DNA of 64,000 bases from Tetranychus cinnabarinus (lineage: Eukaryota; Arthropoda; Arachnida; Trombidiformes; Tetranychidae): NCBI GenBank assembly GCA_022266195.1, contig WHVY01000002.1, positions 10,307,001 to 10,371,000 of the forward strand, given 5' to 3'. A program made the translations under genes and the position numbers. Position 1 is the stretch's first letter, and each line of letters starts with the position of its first letter. The notes beneath the pieces were generated by a model. The model ran no database searches, was not told the DNA's origin, and saw nothing but the letters and a program-made list of their open reading frames with translations. Positions 37,501 through 52,500 of the stretch are shown here, piece after piece.

Positions 37501-40500
37501 AAGTTAATACAAAAAGACAGTGAAATGAAAAACCAAATAACTTTACAGTTGAATGGTAATGTCTTAATTTATTTGTGTGAACAAATGGAACAAGGAAAAA
37601 ATTGATTTTCCCTTTTAACTCCTTTAATGTAACAAACACGAAACACTTTATTTTAAATGAAATTTTCTTTCAATTGAATTAACCATGATATTTGCAAATA
37701 GAGAGCATGGAAATTGTGTTTAAAAGAAGAAGAAAAAAAACAAATTCTATCTCAAGTTGAGTAAAAAAATGGAAAAGAATATTTTCCAGACTAAAAATGT
37801 CGAAAGATGGCGCTACTCGACAGGGAGTTATTAGTTAATAGCTGTTGAAATACAATGGAAGCAACTAAATGATTGATAATTTTGTTCACTTTTTTTGTGA
37901 TTCCAACGATGAAAAGGTTAAATATTGAATACAATTTGATTATAAGAATCAATTGCTTGTTGAGTTTGAGGAAAAAAAGGCGAGAGAAAAAAAAGAAAAT
38001 TTTATCTTCTCTTTTCTTGGCATTCTCATTATTCTTATTCCTTAAATCCTATTGTATTATCAACACTTTCCTTGCTCTTATTGCGACTCTTGTGAACATT
38101 GAAATTATCAAATTGACTAGAGAATTGGGTGATGAAAAGAGAAGAGAAACTAAAAAAATTCGTTCTTTTCCTCACCATTGTTATCATTATTTATCGAAAT
38201 TGAAAGACAATGATTAATCCTGAAATTTTAAACGCAAATGAAACTTGAACTACTTAATGGTTGTTAAGTTGACTTTGTTATTGTTTGCTTTTATGAATTT
38301 TTCATCATTTTTTGTTGCTTTACTTTGTCAGATGTTTCCATGTTTTACAGATTAAAATTGAATTTGGTTGATGAAAGCAAATTATTTGAACCATGAAATT
38401 GCATTGAATGAAGTTTTTCATTATGGTCATGAGAATGACGAACATACAGATTGAATGGAATTGCTAAATTGACTTATTCCACAAGCTTATTCATTATTAT
38501 TGAAGGTAACATTGAAATTGAATAAAAGCTGTTGATTCATTTTAATCTTCAATCAGTTTATTCTCAATGTTAACAATTTACCTCGTCTTTACAATTCATT
38601 TTAATTAATGAATCTTACAAGTGGTTTCTATTGTTCATCAGAACTTCATTAGCGATAAGTTTTTGTATTTTCTCGAGTCTTGAATCTTTTATTGGATTGA
38701 TGGGAATTTGCAAGGTTAATGGTGAAAGATGAGATTGAATTGTAATTGAAAATGTTCTGGCTTTTAGCATGTAAGATGTTTGGATGGGAAAAGTTACTCT
38801 TTTATTCATAACATAAAGGTTACTTTTACTGGTCCATGAACATGATGATGAGCCAACGAAAAAGATTGGGAAAGTGAAAAATGAAATGAGATTGAAAAGC
38901 AGATCAAATTGATGGTATTAAAAAGTATGACTGGGTAAAAATGAAATTTGGGCCCAGGTAAAGTTGACCAGGTTGATGATGTTGATGATGATAGTAAGAA
39001 GGTTAAATCCATTAGATGAAGAAGATGATAATAAAGTATGTTCACTGAAACTTGAATATGAAAGTCTCGCTGGATTTGGAGAAACAAATCTAACCTAAAT
39101 AAGAAATAATATCAAGGCAACTTTGGACAATTTTATTGAGCCAGTAGTACTTAACTGGTCAACAAACAAAAGGACATTTTGAACCTTTTTTTATTTCCTT
39201 TTGAAACATTTTCATTGTTTATTATTGCACTTGTATTACAAGATTATCAACATTTAATGTTTTGTTTCCTCCATAAAACTGAGCTCTTTTTAAACCACAA
39301 TTGAATAGACAATTTTGTCGAGTGAAAAGGTTTCCTTCGTAAGAGGCTAATGATCAAGTCAAAGTCAACCCAAGATGTTGCCTTGCTTGGGTCAGGCTGA
39401 CTTTGACTTCGGCCTCTTTTCGAGCTTCAAAGTCGAGTTTTTTTATCATTCAATGTTGATCCATATTCATGGCCATGAACATGCAAATGGTCATTTAGAT
39501 GACTTCTTTTGTCTCATTTAAACTTTTGTTTTAAATTTTGTTTTTCGGTTTACATTTGAAAAAGTAAATTAACATTCAAATAGTCAACTTTTATCATCAT
39601 TAAATAGCAAACTGATCACTCCTTTCTTTGGTTAAATTCACTGGAAACCTATCCTTCTTCAGGTTTCCCATCTTTATCCATGATGAACTTTATTCTTCTA
39701 TTCACATCATTTAATCATTAAAGGAATGGAAAGAAGAAGAAGAAAAAGTTTTGGGCTGAAAAGCGGAAAAAATTTTTCTACTCATCATTATTCAATGGTT
39801 CTATTGGAGTAAGATGCAATATTGAATAAATAGCTTATAAATGACTCTTTTTAAACTATTCTGATCACCAATTGATGAACATCGTTATCTAACATGATTA
39901 TCGTTTTTGCATGAAATAGTTTTGCAAAAATGAATGGTAAATGGCGGAAATCGGATGAATCGAATCTCTTTTTCATTTCCGTTTTCTTCAATTTTCACCC
40001 TCTACATGACCAGTCAACTCACCTGGAATTGAATAATAAGAATGAAATATTCCCAGCAATTGCACCGTAATAGACTGAATCATTGAGCAATGAACAAACT
40101 TCATTAAAAATAGCAATATCCTTTACGAGCTCAATAATGTTCAATTACTCTTCACCATTGGATTTAATATGAATATGCTCATTAAGTGTTGGTTTGACAC
40201 AAAAACTGCTCTCAACAAGAGCTGATCAAAACACTTGATTCACAGATACTTGATGATGCAAATAACATGATAAAACAAACAAAGACAACAATTATCAGGA
40301 CAATCAGAACATGGAAAATTTTCCAAAAATTTCTCTTTTCCCTTTCAAACTTTCCAACAAATTAAACGCCAAATCAAGCCAAAATTTCCCTTCAACTTCA
40401 ACAGTCTAATTGAAGGGAATTTGATATTGAAAATTGAATAACTTGCATAGCTTCAACTATTAGCTGAAATCAAATATCAGATCAAATGTCAATGAAAAAT

Positions 40501-43500
40501 ATTCTCGACCAAAATCAGTCGACTCAGTCTACATTTCATGCATTTTTCATGTTCCAAAAGAAGGCAAAAACAATATCAATATTTATTAAATTTGATGGAA
40601 AATTCATTTCTCTAACTCAGATTGATTAAAGATTCAATCTTTTCGTTGTTCACTCGATTTATCCAGCAATTTATTTACCTATTTATACATCATTATTGAT
40701 AATAATGTTATTTGTCTGTAATGCATGGAAAAGTGAAAAAAAGATATTTTTCTCTTGTTCTGTTTCTTTTCATTACAAGGAAAACATTTATCAAAATATT
40801 GCACAAAAAAATGTTTACTTCGCATATTGACTTTTTCACATTTTGTTCATGTTCACCATTCATGATGAATATGAGAATCAATCTTTTTCTACTTTTCTAA
40901 ACTGATTTTCCTCACTGAATTTACCCTGTAAATCTTGGTATCTGTGCTCATTTCCTTCTTCATGATCATCCTTCATCTTTCATGATCAATGCAGAAAATA
41001 AAATTCCCTTCGGCATTTGATTATTCTATCTGTTGAACAATTTCTTCTTTTCTCTCATTATCATTACTATTATTATTATTATGAACCATTTTCAGGATAA
41101 AATGCAACTGCTTACCTTGATAATCTAGTCACGAAAGGTTAATATGAATGTGATCATTTCAATGGTTCAACCATTATTACATTAACCTTTCATTTGATAT
41201 TTTGTTGCCTTTCTTAAGAAAACTTTAAACTATTCATTTCCATGTTAAGGGATTTTCACCAATTTTTGCCATTCAATTATAAATCATTTCATTACGTTTA
41301 TTCATTTCATGTTTCCATGAATTGTTTATCATTCTAATTGAATCTCATTTTGAACAAAATAATTAGCTTAATTTGCTCATTAATACAAGATAATGAAATT
41401 ATCCTTTCCATGCTTTGCTGAACAATTGTTTCTTAAACCATTTCAATCACATTTTGCCATTAACAATGGACAATGTGAATAACTGAAAAGGCAAAAAGTG
41501 AAACAAAAATTTAGATGAAATGATTATTCGTTTTTTAGCATCGTTCAGGATAATTCTGTGTCAGAGAAGATGAAAGTTTATTCTCATGTGATAAAGTGCC
41601 GATTCATTTTAATCATTTATCATTTTCTAATGAAAATTTTGTTCCATTTTTAGCATGTATTTACAATTAGCTTCCCAAAGGAAGGATCAAAACAGTATGA
41701 GTTTAAATCTGAAACTGAATCGGAATGCAATGCTTGGGTTCACTGCATTGACGTTGCAAGGTAAGTCACTGTTTATCCTCCAATCCAAACTTGAATCAAA
41801 TTCTGAATGGAAGAAAAAAATTAGCAGCGAAAAGAATTTTCTTGGCGAATCTGAAATCTGTTTCTGTTATCAAATTGCAATGAAAAATTCAACCCTTTAA
41901 GAGTAATGAAAGATGAAGTGAAATCTGGAAACAAAAACAAAATGCAAATTGCAAGTAAAATGTTAACTCAGGGAAGGAAAATGAAATTATTCTTGTTCCA
42001 GAAAAAGAAGAACAAGAATTTTTTTCTACCTTTATTCATATGATAATAGCAATAATAATGATAATAGGAATGATGAGAAAACACTTTTTCAGTTATCATT
42101 TTTAAACCTCACAACCTGAAAATAATCTTACAAGGAAAAGATACAGAAAAGAAGAAGAAAAAAATGTTTTTCTTTTATTATTATGATTATTGTTTAGTAC
42201 AAAGTTGCACAAAATATTGAGTCTGTTTTTCCATGTATATCAATGTTCATGCACTAAAGGGAATGATGACAAACAAAATGTTGCTGGGAGTAGAAATGAG
42301 GAAAAATATAAGAAAATAAAATGAAAAAAGTTGAACCCAAACACAAGTAGTCTAATCGATTTGCGTGTTTTGCTGGAAGAAAACAAAATAACTTATAAAA
42401 GCAAAAATATATTGTAATGTAAATCCCAGCCCTGCTGAGGAGAAATAATATTTTTCATTCTTTACCTTCAATGATAATAATGCTAATACAAGTTGAGACA
42501 TTTTTCATTTTCTACTTTTTCGTCGCATTTTCAACATTTCTTGTCTTTTCGTTTGCGTTTGCCTGACGACAGTTTCAGTAAAATGCTTTTGCTGAAAGAG
42601 GAATTGGAACAAAAACATTTACATTTGGTGCAAATTGTCGAGACTGAAAAAACCGCTAAATCTCATTATACACAGCAATGTGAAGAGCTGACAATTGAGA
42701 TAAAAAAGTTGCGAGCTGAGGTAAGTTGAGATGAAAAAAGTTCATTTTTTTCTCGTTCCAACAAGCATTTGAATTGAATAAAAATTGGCAAATTGTCTTT
42801 TCTTCCATGTCTATTGGGAAGATTGATGAGGATAAAAAAAGAGTTTAGTGAAACAGTAATTTGAAACAATTGGAAACAAATTGTTTCTTAAATTGAATCA
42901 AATTTGTTTTAAATAACTTTGATTTGACAGTTTTTTTGCTGTTAAGGCGCCATCCATTGGAATAAATATTAACCTTTCGAACATTAAATGTTCAGGTTCG
43001 AAGAAATGTTTTTACGTTAAAATGAATTTCAATTTATCTGTTGAACAACATTGATGGGTGAGATTTTGAGAAAGTCAATTTAGAAGCTGAATGATGAAAA
43101 ATTAATTTGCCAGTTTTGATGAAAATTTGACTTTCGTTTGTTTATCAAATATTCAAAAGTAATATTTTGTTCAAATGTTGCGTGATTTCAGTTTTTTATT
43201 TGCTTCAACGTTTGTTAAAATCAATGATCAGTATTCTGATTGTGTTTAAAATTAATTGGATCAAGATTTTTTCCAACCTTAAACAGCTTTGCTCATTGAA
43301 AAAGGAATGGAAATTGACTCCTTATAAACGCAATAATAGCATTGACTTTGACGATGAATCGGAAGAGGTTAAAAAGATCAAAAAAGTTCAATCCTTTTTC
43401 CGAGGATGGCTTTGCCGTCGCCGATGGAAACAAATAGTCGAAGAGTACATCAACTCACCGCACGCTGAAAACATGCGAAAACGCAATAGGTAACCACAAA

Positions 43501-46500
43501 CGGCAACTTGACCCAACTCGACCCAGAAATAAGAGCTTCAATGATCAACCTTTTTGTATCTTTTTTCTTCTTGTTTTCCGTCTTTGCCAGCCTTGTGTTT
43601 CGTATGGTCGAAGCTGAAGAAGAATATGTTGAACAACTTCAACTTTTAGTCTCTTGTTTTTTAAGGCCACTTAAAATGGCAGCCAGTTCACAGAAGCCTC
43701 CGTGTTCCCATGATGAGCTCAACTCGATATTTCTTAACAGTGAGACAATAATGTTTTTACATCAAATCTTTCTTAAAGGTTTAACAGCTCGAATGGAATC
43801 CTGGCCAACCTTAGTATTAGGTAAGTAATTTGACCATTCCCGTCCCTCCAAAGACACTGATAACGAGCCAGATACGAGGATTAAAACCAGAGGCTAATAA
43901 AGCGTGAAGTGAGGAACCAAAACAAAATTTGTCAACCAAAATGTGCCATTAGATTTTAGATGAAACACACTTTAGTCTCTTTAGTGAAATGCGCTCTTGT
44001 CCATTCATTTACATGTAGTTTGTAGTATTAACCAATTACCTTCACTCTTCTCTTCTTATTTTTTGTCTCATCATCATCCTCATCATCCTCATTCCATCAT
44101 GATCATCATCATCATCGCTTTAATCACAATTGAAATGCTTGCCTTTGCTTTAAACTTTTTCATTACTTCCAACATTCGCCCTTCACCTTTTGTTGCTTCA
44201 CCTGCAAATGGCTTTTACTTTGCTCTTTACTCCTGCTTACCTTGGCTTTCACTTTCCTCAATCGATTCTTGATTCACACTTTGCATGAACACTCAAACCT
44301 CTTTGAATCTTGACAAATTTTACTTTGAATCTAAACATAACAAATGCTTCGAATTGAAATCGAACAAAATTTGAACAACTTTCTTTTTCCAATTTTGCAA
44401 ATTTTCCTTTCTTTGAATTTTGCCCTGAAATGTCCAAAATTCAAAACTTTTCAAACACAAAAAAATGAAACAATTTGAACAATAAAATCAAACTCGAAAT
44501 TCCAAACTTTCCAAACAAAAACCATTCTTTTTTTTGGGCACTTTCTTCTTGTCTTGTCTTGTTTCTTTTTCTCTCTCTCTTTTTCTTCTTCGTCTTCTTC
44601 GTTTGCCTTTTTCTGGTTTCTTTACCTTCTCCTTCCGTATGAATACAACCACGAAAAACATGATGAAACACCATTCTGATTACTGACCAAAACTACCAAA
44701 AACTGCATCATTTTCCTGATTCTTTTCTTGGAACGACTTGAAACTCTTTTGATAACCAACATAAAACACAAAAAAACTAAACACAAACGCACATGAAACG
44801 AAACCGTGTGTGTGTTTCAAACTGAACACTAAAATGGAAACAAAATGATTGCGTTTTGTTATCATATTCATGATTCTTTGCTTTGATTATTTCGTTTTTC
44901 ATCAACTAAACAAAAAACTCGAAATGGTTTGCTTTGCACTTTTGTCTTGAATTTGAATTTGAATTGTTTTTGATTATTTTGTACTCAACTCAACTCAACA
45001 CCAAAACACATTACACACACATTTTCACATTTTTTTCATCAAATTTCATTTTCACAATAAAATAATATCAAATGATCAAAACTTGATCGAAAATCGCCCA
45101 ACTCGAAATGTGGAACAAAACTTTGTTGGACTTTTTTGATTGAAACCTACGGGAATAGGAGATTTGTTTGACATGTTGCTACCAATGCTTTGCATTTACC
45201 AAGAATATGTTCGCAATCATCATTTTTCGTTGCAAGTTTTGGCCGAATGTAAGGCGAAAGAAAAATTTGCGACACTTTTGAAGCGTTTGGAAGAAAAGCC
45301 TGTAATTGCTAATCGAACATTGGAAACTTTTCTAACTTATCCAATGCATCAAGTAAGTCATTAGTCGACTTTTCCAAATGAGAATTAACCTTTTTTTCGT
45401 TGTGCATTTCAGGTACCTCGTTATATAATCACACTACATGAACTACTTGCTCACACACCTCACAACCATGTTGAAAGGAGAAGCCTTGAAAATGCGAAAA
45501 GTAAACTGGAAGAATTGTCAAGAGTAAGTTTCGAGGTTTGTTTTTAGGTCGCTTTTTGATTTCATTTTCATTTGTGTTTTGCAGCAAATGCATGATGAAG
45601 TTTCCGAGACTGAAAATATTCGAAAAAACTTGTCCATTGAGAGGATCATTATTGGTGGATGTGATGTGCTACTTGATGTTAATCAAGTTTTCATTCGACA
45701 AGGAAGTGTACTTCATTTACCTGTGCCTAAAGTAATCAAAAGGATTAGTTCGTACAAAGGGGATAAAGAAGTCGTTAGACAATGTTTCCTCTTTTCAAAT
45801 CACATTTTACTCTGCATCAGAGCTTCCAATGGTAAACTCAATGTTGTCGAGGTAAGAATCTTTCTATTGATATTGCTTGCTGAAAGAATCAATTGATTCG
45901 AGGTTTGCGCTTAAAGTGCGAGTTGAAAGGAATGGAAAATGGAATTGGTAAAAATAGAATAGTTGAGAGATTTTGTTTGTTATTTGCAGTCACTTTAAGT
46001 TCCAAGTTTAGAAACAAAACATTTCTTTCGAAAAGCATTTTATTGCATTCATTTGGAATAGCAAAAGACAGTTTATTTTAGTTTGATTGCTGAAGGGTGA
46101 AATTGAAGAGAAAGTTTTAAATGTTTTAAAGTTGAAAAGCTTTTCAGATGAAAGATGAGTGCAATTATTGAAGTTTTATATTTCGCTGAAAGAAGTATGC
46201 ACTTGAAATGAAACTTCAATTCTCAACATTTTCTCCATCAATTGATTCTCCATGCAATTAGGGTGTTGGACGGATACCATTGACTGAAGCAACTCTGATT
46301 GAGGAACCAGCTGAACAGTTTGCCTTTATTATTGATGATTTTGCAGGTAAGCGATGAAAAAGTCATAAGTTGATTAAACTCCTTAAATGTTTTCATTTCA
46401 CCCTAAATTTCATTTTCATTCACGTTTGGAACAATTAAGTTGTGTATGCTGAGATTTTCAATATTCTGTTACTTGATTGACTCGAATTGAACTCTAATCA

Positions 46501-49500
46501 TCACAACTGCAGCATATTTCAATTCATACAACAAAGAATAGTCAAAACTAACGATATCAACGATAACTTTACCCAAAACGATTCAAAAATTTATCATAGA
46601 TTTAGATGAGTTTTAGCACTTTTAGAAAAGGCATATTTTTCCTTTGATCAAAAATCTGCAAATAAGGAATTAAATGAGAGAATGCCAAAGCAGGAAAAAT
46701 GGGAATTTGCACATTTCTTTTACTGCTTATTCATTGTATTCAAGAATAAACTTATGTTCAAAAAGCTCAGTTTGATAGCAACTGAATCACACTCTAGATG
46801 GCAGTTATTCATTGAAATCGTGATTCCTGGAGTTCGAGTTCACTATATCAGCATACCATGAAGTCTTGAGCATGCATGATGTTCAATATATGACTTGTTT
46901 TGCCATCTGGAGGTTTTCATTCTACTCATGAAATGCCATCAAACTTTGTTTCATTTTTCTGTCTAACTTCAACATTGCATATTGATTTCGAGTTAAATGA
47001 TTATTTAAACAATCGTTAGTTAATGGCTTTGATGTTTTTAGTTGTCTTTCTAATTGCTCGTCTGATATTCTCAGTTTGTTTTACTAATCTGAAAGGAATA
47101 GATGAACAAAACCATTGAATCATCTTTTTGTAGCGTATTTTCAAGACTAACACTCGATTTAAAGTCAATTTAACGTTTTGATTCAGAGTTATAATACAAA
47201 TAACGTTATGAAACGCCTTTGAATGAACTCAACTGATGTTTAATATATTTATCTATCCCGTTCTGGCCATGCTTTAACAGTATAACAAGATTGATAGGTA
47301 GAGGATGTTCTTCGAATGACATTTTTTGGTGTTCGAAAGTCAGTGATGCGTTGACTTCTCAACATTTTAACAATGCTTTTTAGAAGCGCACAAGAAATAG
47401 TTGCATGAGACAGTATCAGGTGAATTCGACACGTTTTGTTCAAGGCGAAGAAACTTTTGTTGACTTCATCAATTCAATGGTTTTGAAAGTGATCTAAAGA
47501 TGCAAATAATCGCTTTTTGTACCACATAATCGCCATCGAAGTGGCATTCAGTCAAAGCTTTTTTGTGAAAGCTTTCAAAACTTGATTAATGCAGTTTCTT
47601 CAAAACAGTGAACTATCGTACGTTAGAAAACTATTAATGAATGCACAAAGTATTCAGAAATCATTTTTGTTGGAGAAAAAACAGTTTCAACTTTTCATAA
47701 TAACTCGAAGCGCTCTGTAGCAAGCAAAATATTCCCAAATTAAGTAACTTTCTGTCAGGTTGTTTAAAATTTCATCAGAAGAATTAGTTTGACCAAAAAT
47801 GTTTTATTTTTTATCAATTTTCCTGCAAAAATGGCTATTTTTCTTATTTAAAAAGCTAATTTAAGCATTATGCAAGTTGCAGATCTTGTGTGTATCCCAG
47901 ATCTGAAGACAACTTTATTTGTATAAATCGCAGTGCATTAATTAATCATCTGAAACCTTGTTACTCAAAAATAGCGACAAACTTTTATTAATATTAACTT
48001 GCAAAGTTTCTTTCATTATAACTTGCAAATTTTTGCTTCAGTTTTGTTTCACTTTGACTGTGCATATAACATTGTCAACCTTAACGCCTCCGTCAATCGA
48101 TTAATTTGTCTTATTGTGCTCAGAGCCCAGAGTATCTGCAAACTTTTATTGTAATAATATAAAGATGCTATAATTAATGGACGTCCTTGGTGCTAGATGA
48201 TGATGTTTGTGAGGAAAGTGGAGGAGGATGACAATGATAATAACTGCAAGTAATAAGGTGGCAAGGTAAGCACTGGGATGTAAGGAGGATTTGGTTGTAA
48301 CAAGATTAAAACGAACTGTAATACTATTATAATAAAAGCAATAATAATGTGCAAATAGTTGAGTTGATCTTGCGAGTGCGCCATCTGATCAGTTTCATGT
48401 TTCTGTCTTTGTTCACTTTCGCTTTGTTAGATTAATACTATTAGAGAAGAAAAGGGATAAAAAATCGAGAACCCAGAAGTGTTTCACCTTGAACATTGTG
48501 TCCTACTTTTGGGTTTCAAAAAACACAGAGTGACGATTAGCAATGCTAAACCAAATCGTTGATGAATACAGAAAGCAGGTAATGAAGAAAGCGAAATATC
48601 ACACGTTTCGAGTTCGATTCATGTTAGATTCTGTTTTGCAAAAAAAAAGATTGTTATTGCACACAAACCTCAAGCCTTTGAATATCGCAAAACTTTCGTT
48701 GCCAGTTCGTGCAAAACTGTCATCGAATCATTATTGAGTTATTTTGCATTTCAATTGTAACTTGGAAAGCAGTTTTTATCATTTCGTTTCACTTGAAAGT
48801 CTTACTGGTTAACTGGTTGACTTGATTGTTTATATTCATTAAGAGTTTCAGATTGAATTGCATGAGGCTGAGTCGTACTTTGATTACATTAAAAAGTGAA
48901 ATTGATCAACATTTTAGTTCATCTTTTGTGAATAATTTGCATTTACGTGAAGTTGAATTGCCTTTCAATGGAAGCCAATGCGTTCTCTATTTGCCTTGAT
49001 TTTCTTGTTTTCACATTATCATGTGTTAATGTGTTTTCTTTATGTTCAATGTTCATGTTTTTATGATATTCTGTTGTGATATTAACAGAATATCAAGTGA
49101 ATAGAATTTTCATTCCAATTTTTCATCATTTTCTTTACTCTTCATTCTTCTCTTCCTCCCTCTCTTTCCTTTCCTCTGTTCGCTCTCTTATACACTTTTG
49201 TGTAGGTTGGTCATAAGTAGATATATACTGATCGATATTTTCTGGGTTGACACAGAAGCAAGAGTCTAACTGAATCCGAGTAAATTCACTGGGAACAATT
49301 TTCATCATCATGAGTTGCTGAGAGAGTTTGATGGATAAATAGATTAAAGAAGATGAAAGAGAAGAAAAGCGAGAACAAAAGAAAGAGAAATGTAACCAAA
49401 TATTTTTTGCTTCTCTAAACAGTGATTCTTGTAATTTAGATGATGACTAAGATAAGTAGACTCAAATAGAGAATCAATTTTACCTTTTGTAAAAAGTAAA

Positions 49501-52500
49501 AAGGTTTAAGCGTTGGAGTGATAGTTAAATAGGTCAACTGTTGACCAAAGTAAAGCCCGGGAAAAAGAAGAAGAATAAACAGAAGAAAAAAAATCAAAAG
49601 AAAAAACGAAAGTACAAAAGGCTTAATTTTGAATGACTTTTGACCAGCAAATGAGCTGTAAAGTACATCTTGATACAATGTTGCGTAGGTTGAGCTGGGA
49701 GTTTATGTTAGGGTGTAGGTGCAGTTGAAAAGGTTTATCATTGGGAAACAATAAAAAAGGATATTATATCGAGTATTGAATGGAGTCAATTTGCAAGTTT
49801 GTAAAGCTAATGGGGAAAGCCAATAATGACCAGCTGGGAGTGATAATTATTGTGACTTCTGACAAGGTTTCTAGTGATGAAAAATGATGTTTGTATTGAT
49901 AAAGGATGGGAAGAGAAGATCGTTTTTTTGCTGTTTCGACTGATGCTGAAAAAGGGTAAAAACAATGTCGATGTTTACCTGGCTTTGAGTCGTTGCAGTG
50001 AAATTCGCTTCTTTTTCTTAAGAAACTTAAGATTGGGATTAATATTTTGTTTACTGATTTCCCTCTTTACCTCTTCTATCGCATCTATCATCATCTCTGT
50101 CATCCTTATTCAATCCTTCCCTTCAACTCCCAGTCATGCACATTTCTCACTCCCAGCTATTATTTGTGTCTACACTTTTCTTCCTCTCTCTCTCTTTCTT
50201 TCTTTCTCTTTTCATCATTCATCTCACCATGTATTGAACATCCTTGTGTCTACACATGATGATGTTCACTAACCTGTTCGCATGCTGCAATTGAAATCAA
50301 TATTGAATGTTAAATTTCTTCTGATAGAGGGATCCATAAGCTACTTTTCACGAGCAAATGAAGCAACTTTACCACCGTTACATTTACCAGCCAATAAACA
50401 GATTTACTCTGGACTTGACTTCAAGATAATTTGGGACTGTAAAAGTGGTCCTCCCATTTCAATCCATCTGGTTGCTCCAACAATGCAGGAAAAGGCTGCC
50501 TGGACAAGTGATATTTCACAGGTAAGCAAATGCATATACAACCTAAAATTGTCCAAAATCCAACTAACGATGATGAACAAGACATCAAATTACCCTTCAT
50601 TGCCATAGTACAGTTAACCTAACCAAACCATCCTTGTCTCCATCAAGACTTAACCTTCAACCCACAATTGCTCCGTAAAATACCAATCGGACAAAGTAAA
50701 CACAACCCAAAGTCTAAGCCTTGTTACCCATTAAAAAGCAACCTAACAGTCCCATCAATAGCAACAACAATAGCAACAAAGATGTTATCATTTTACAGTC
50801 TTTTACTTGGTTCTTTTATTCATCGTTGTTTTGTCAACCGATGCTTCATTAATTGTTCAATTAATTAACCAATCCACATTAGATGGATAGAGTAGAGTTT
50901 TTTTATTAATTGTGTTTCCCTTGTAAATCTAGAAAATTGTGTTTGTTAAATTAAACTGAATAACCCGCTCAAAAGTGCAATGGCAACCGCAGTTACTTCT
51001 TATGGTGAGATTGGGAAAACAATGTAAACCTTTGACATTACACTGTTACATTAACCATATTTTGTCAGATGCTTCTTTTGTTTGTGTTTTAATTTCACTT
51101 TTCTTGGACTAATTATTGTTTTTAGTTAATTTAATATTGTGTAAATAATGTGTTTACGGTTTACATTATCGACAAGTTTAATTGTTTCACTTCATCTTGA
51201 GAGTCAAGTGACAACTTGAACAGTTTTTAATACAATGAAGTAGATTAAATTCATTATTTTACATGATATCTTTACACCATCTTTAAACATTACAATTTAG
51301 TTCATCTTTAACCTGGTTAATTATGGTGTGACAAACAAATAAGATTAAAGAACAGGTTGATATTTAAAACAATACAAAACAAGTGACGACTGTTTTGTAA
51401 ATTGCTGTGACTCTCTATGGCTTGTAAACCATATTGTAAGTGTTTTTTGTTTCCATTCACTGTCTAATCATGAATATTCAATAATTTTGTGAGTAAATCA
51501 GTCTAAATGAAAGGTTGATCCATTGATACATTGAACCAGTTTACCAGAAAATGTACTTGAAGATGCAAATGTCTATCATTTCGTTCATACATCTTTTACT
51601 CTAACCTCAGTTGATTTGAATTTACGCTATAATCTTGCTTCTTCCAACTGTAACCTACACATTATAACATTATAAGATTGTTAAGTAGTCTAAATTAATC
51701 ACCACTTTGATTGTAATCATTAATATCCATCACTAATCATGATGCCAATTGGATTTAATCAAGTTTCTTGGTAAAAAGCATAACATCCATTATGTTGCTA
51801 TTGGGTGTCATGAAAAGGTTTTGTTTTACAATTTTCAGTTTAGACTGAAATCGCTTCCCTTTCAACTTTGTTTCCTTGATTAACCCAACAAATTGACTAA
51901 TGATTAACTCTAATTATCTTATTATCTTTCATTACAGTGTATTGATAACGTACATTTCAATGATCTCTTCCATAGCACTATGAGTGATTCATCATCTGTA
52001 ACGATGCCTCAATCGATCAGGTAAGGTGCATCTTTATAAACATTTACAAATGAACCCATCTTCTGGTAACCTTATTTTTCCTTCTTCCCAACCATTAATA
52101 CCATTATTATTACATCAAACACTTGCAATTAACTAACAGGCTTAAATAATCATGCACAGTAAAAGCAAGTACAAAAAAAGCTTCAATGTTGCTGTATATT
52201 CAGATGTGTAGGTCTAAAAAAATGTTACCAGAAAACAAAATGTCTGCTTAAGCAAACATTTAAAAAATAAGAGTTAATTAATCCATTCTAATTTGCACAG
52301 ATGAAATGTTAATAATAGTCAATTTGCACAATCTAATTGTCAGCCATAAGATAACCATTAACCATAACAATTGACATTGTACTTGCAACTGATTTACCAT
52401 TTTTGTTTCCAATCAAAATCTAATGTTTTGCTATTTTGTCTTCCATTGTTTCCAATCTAGAAATGATCCAAGACTGTACAAGGATGATGTTGATATACGC

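Larger units (their letters stand above)
13574..41653 (+). other. RasGRF intron 1 (28,080 nt)
   Basis: Joins PH1 halves in exons 1 and 2 with phase 0. It holds a Tc1-like remnant (25059-26043), two foldback elements (26538-27076 and 28817-29455), a diverged tandem duplication (31504-31830) and one small hairpin (39341-39417). No nested gene with a recognisable product was found in 13574-25058, 27077-28813 or 29459-41653. These parts are A+T-rich with only short chance ORFs. Confidence 0.85.

Noticed and set aside
41655..41900. ORF overlapping RasGRF exon 2
   Set aside because: It is in another frame from the PH domain reading and runs through the donor into the intron.
46796..46925. Inverted AGATGGCAG / TTGCCATCT motifs in intron 9
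   Set aside because: Pairing is limited to about 10 bp with no extended arms, below what chance would give over this length.
47249..47443. 64-codon minus-strand ORF (ending VKAWPERDR) suspected as a transposase piece
   Set aside because: No catalytic motif and no terminal repeats were found around it.
49874..50272. 132-codon plus-strand ORF in RasGRF intron 9
   Set aside because: Runs into a CT-rich tract that gives Ser/Phe/Leu repeats; no similarity and it lies just upstream of a real exon.
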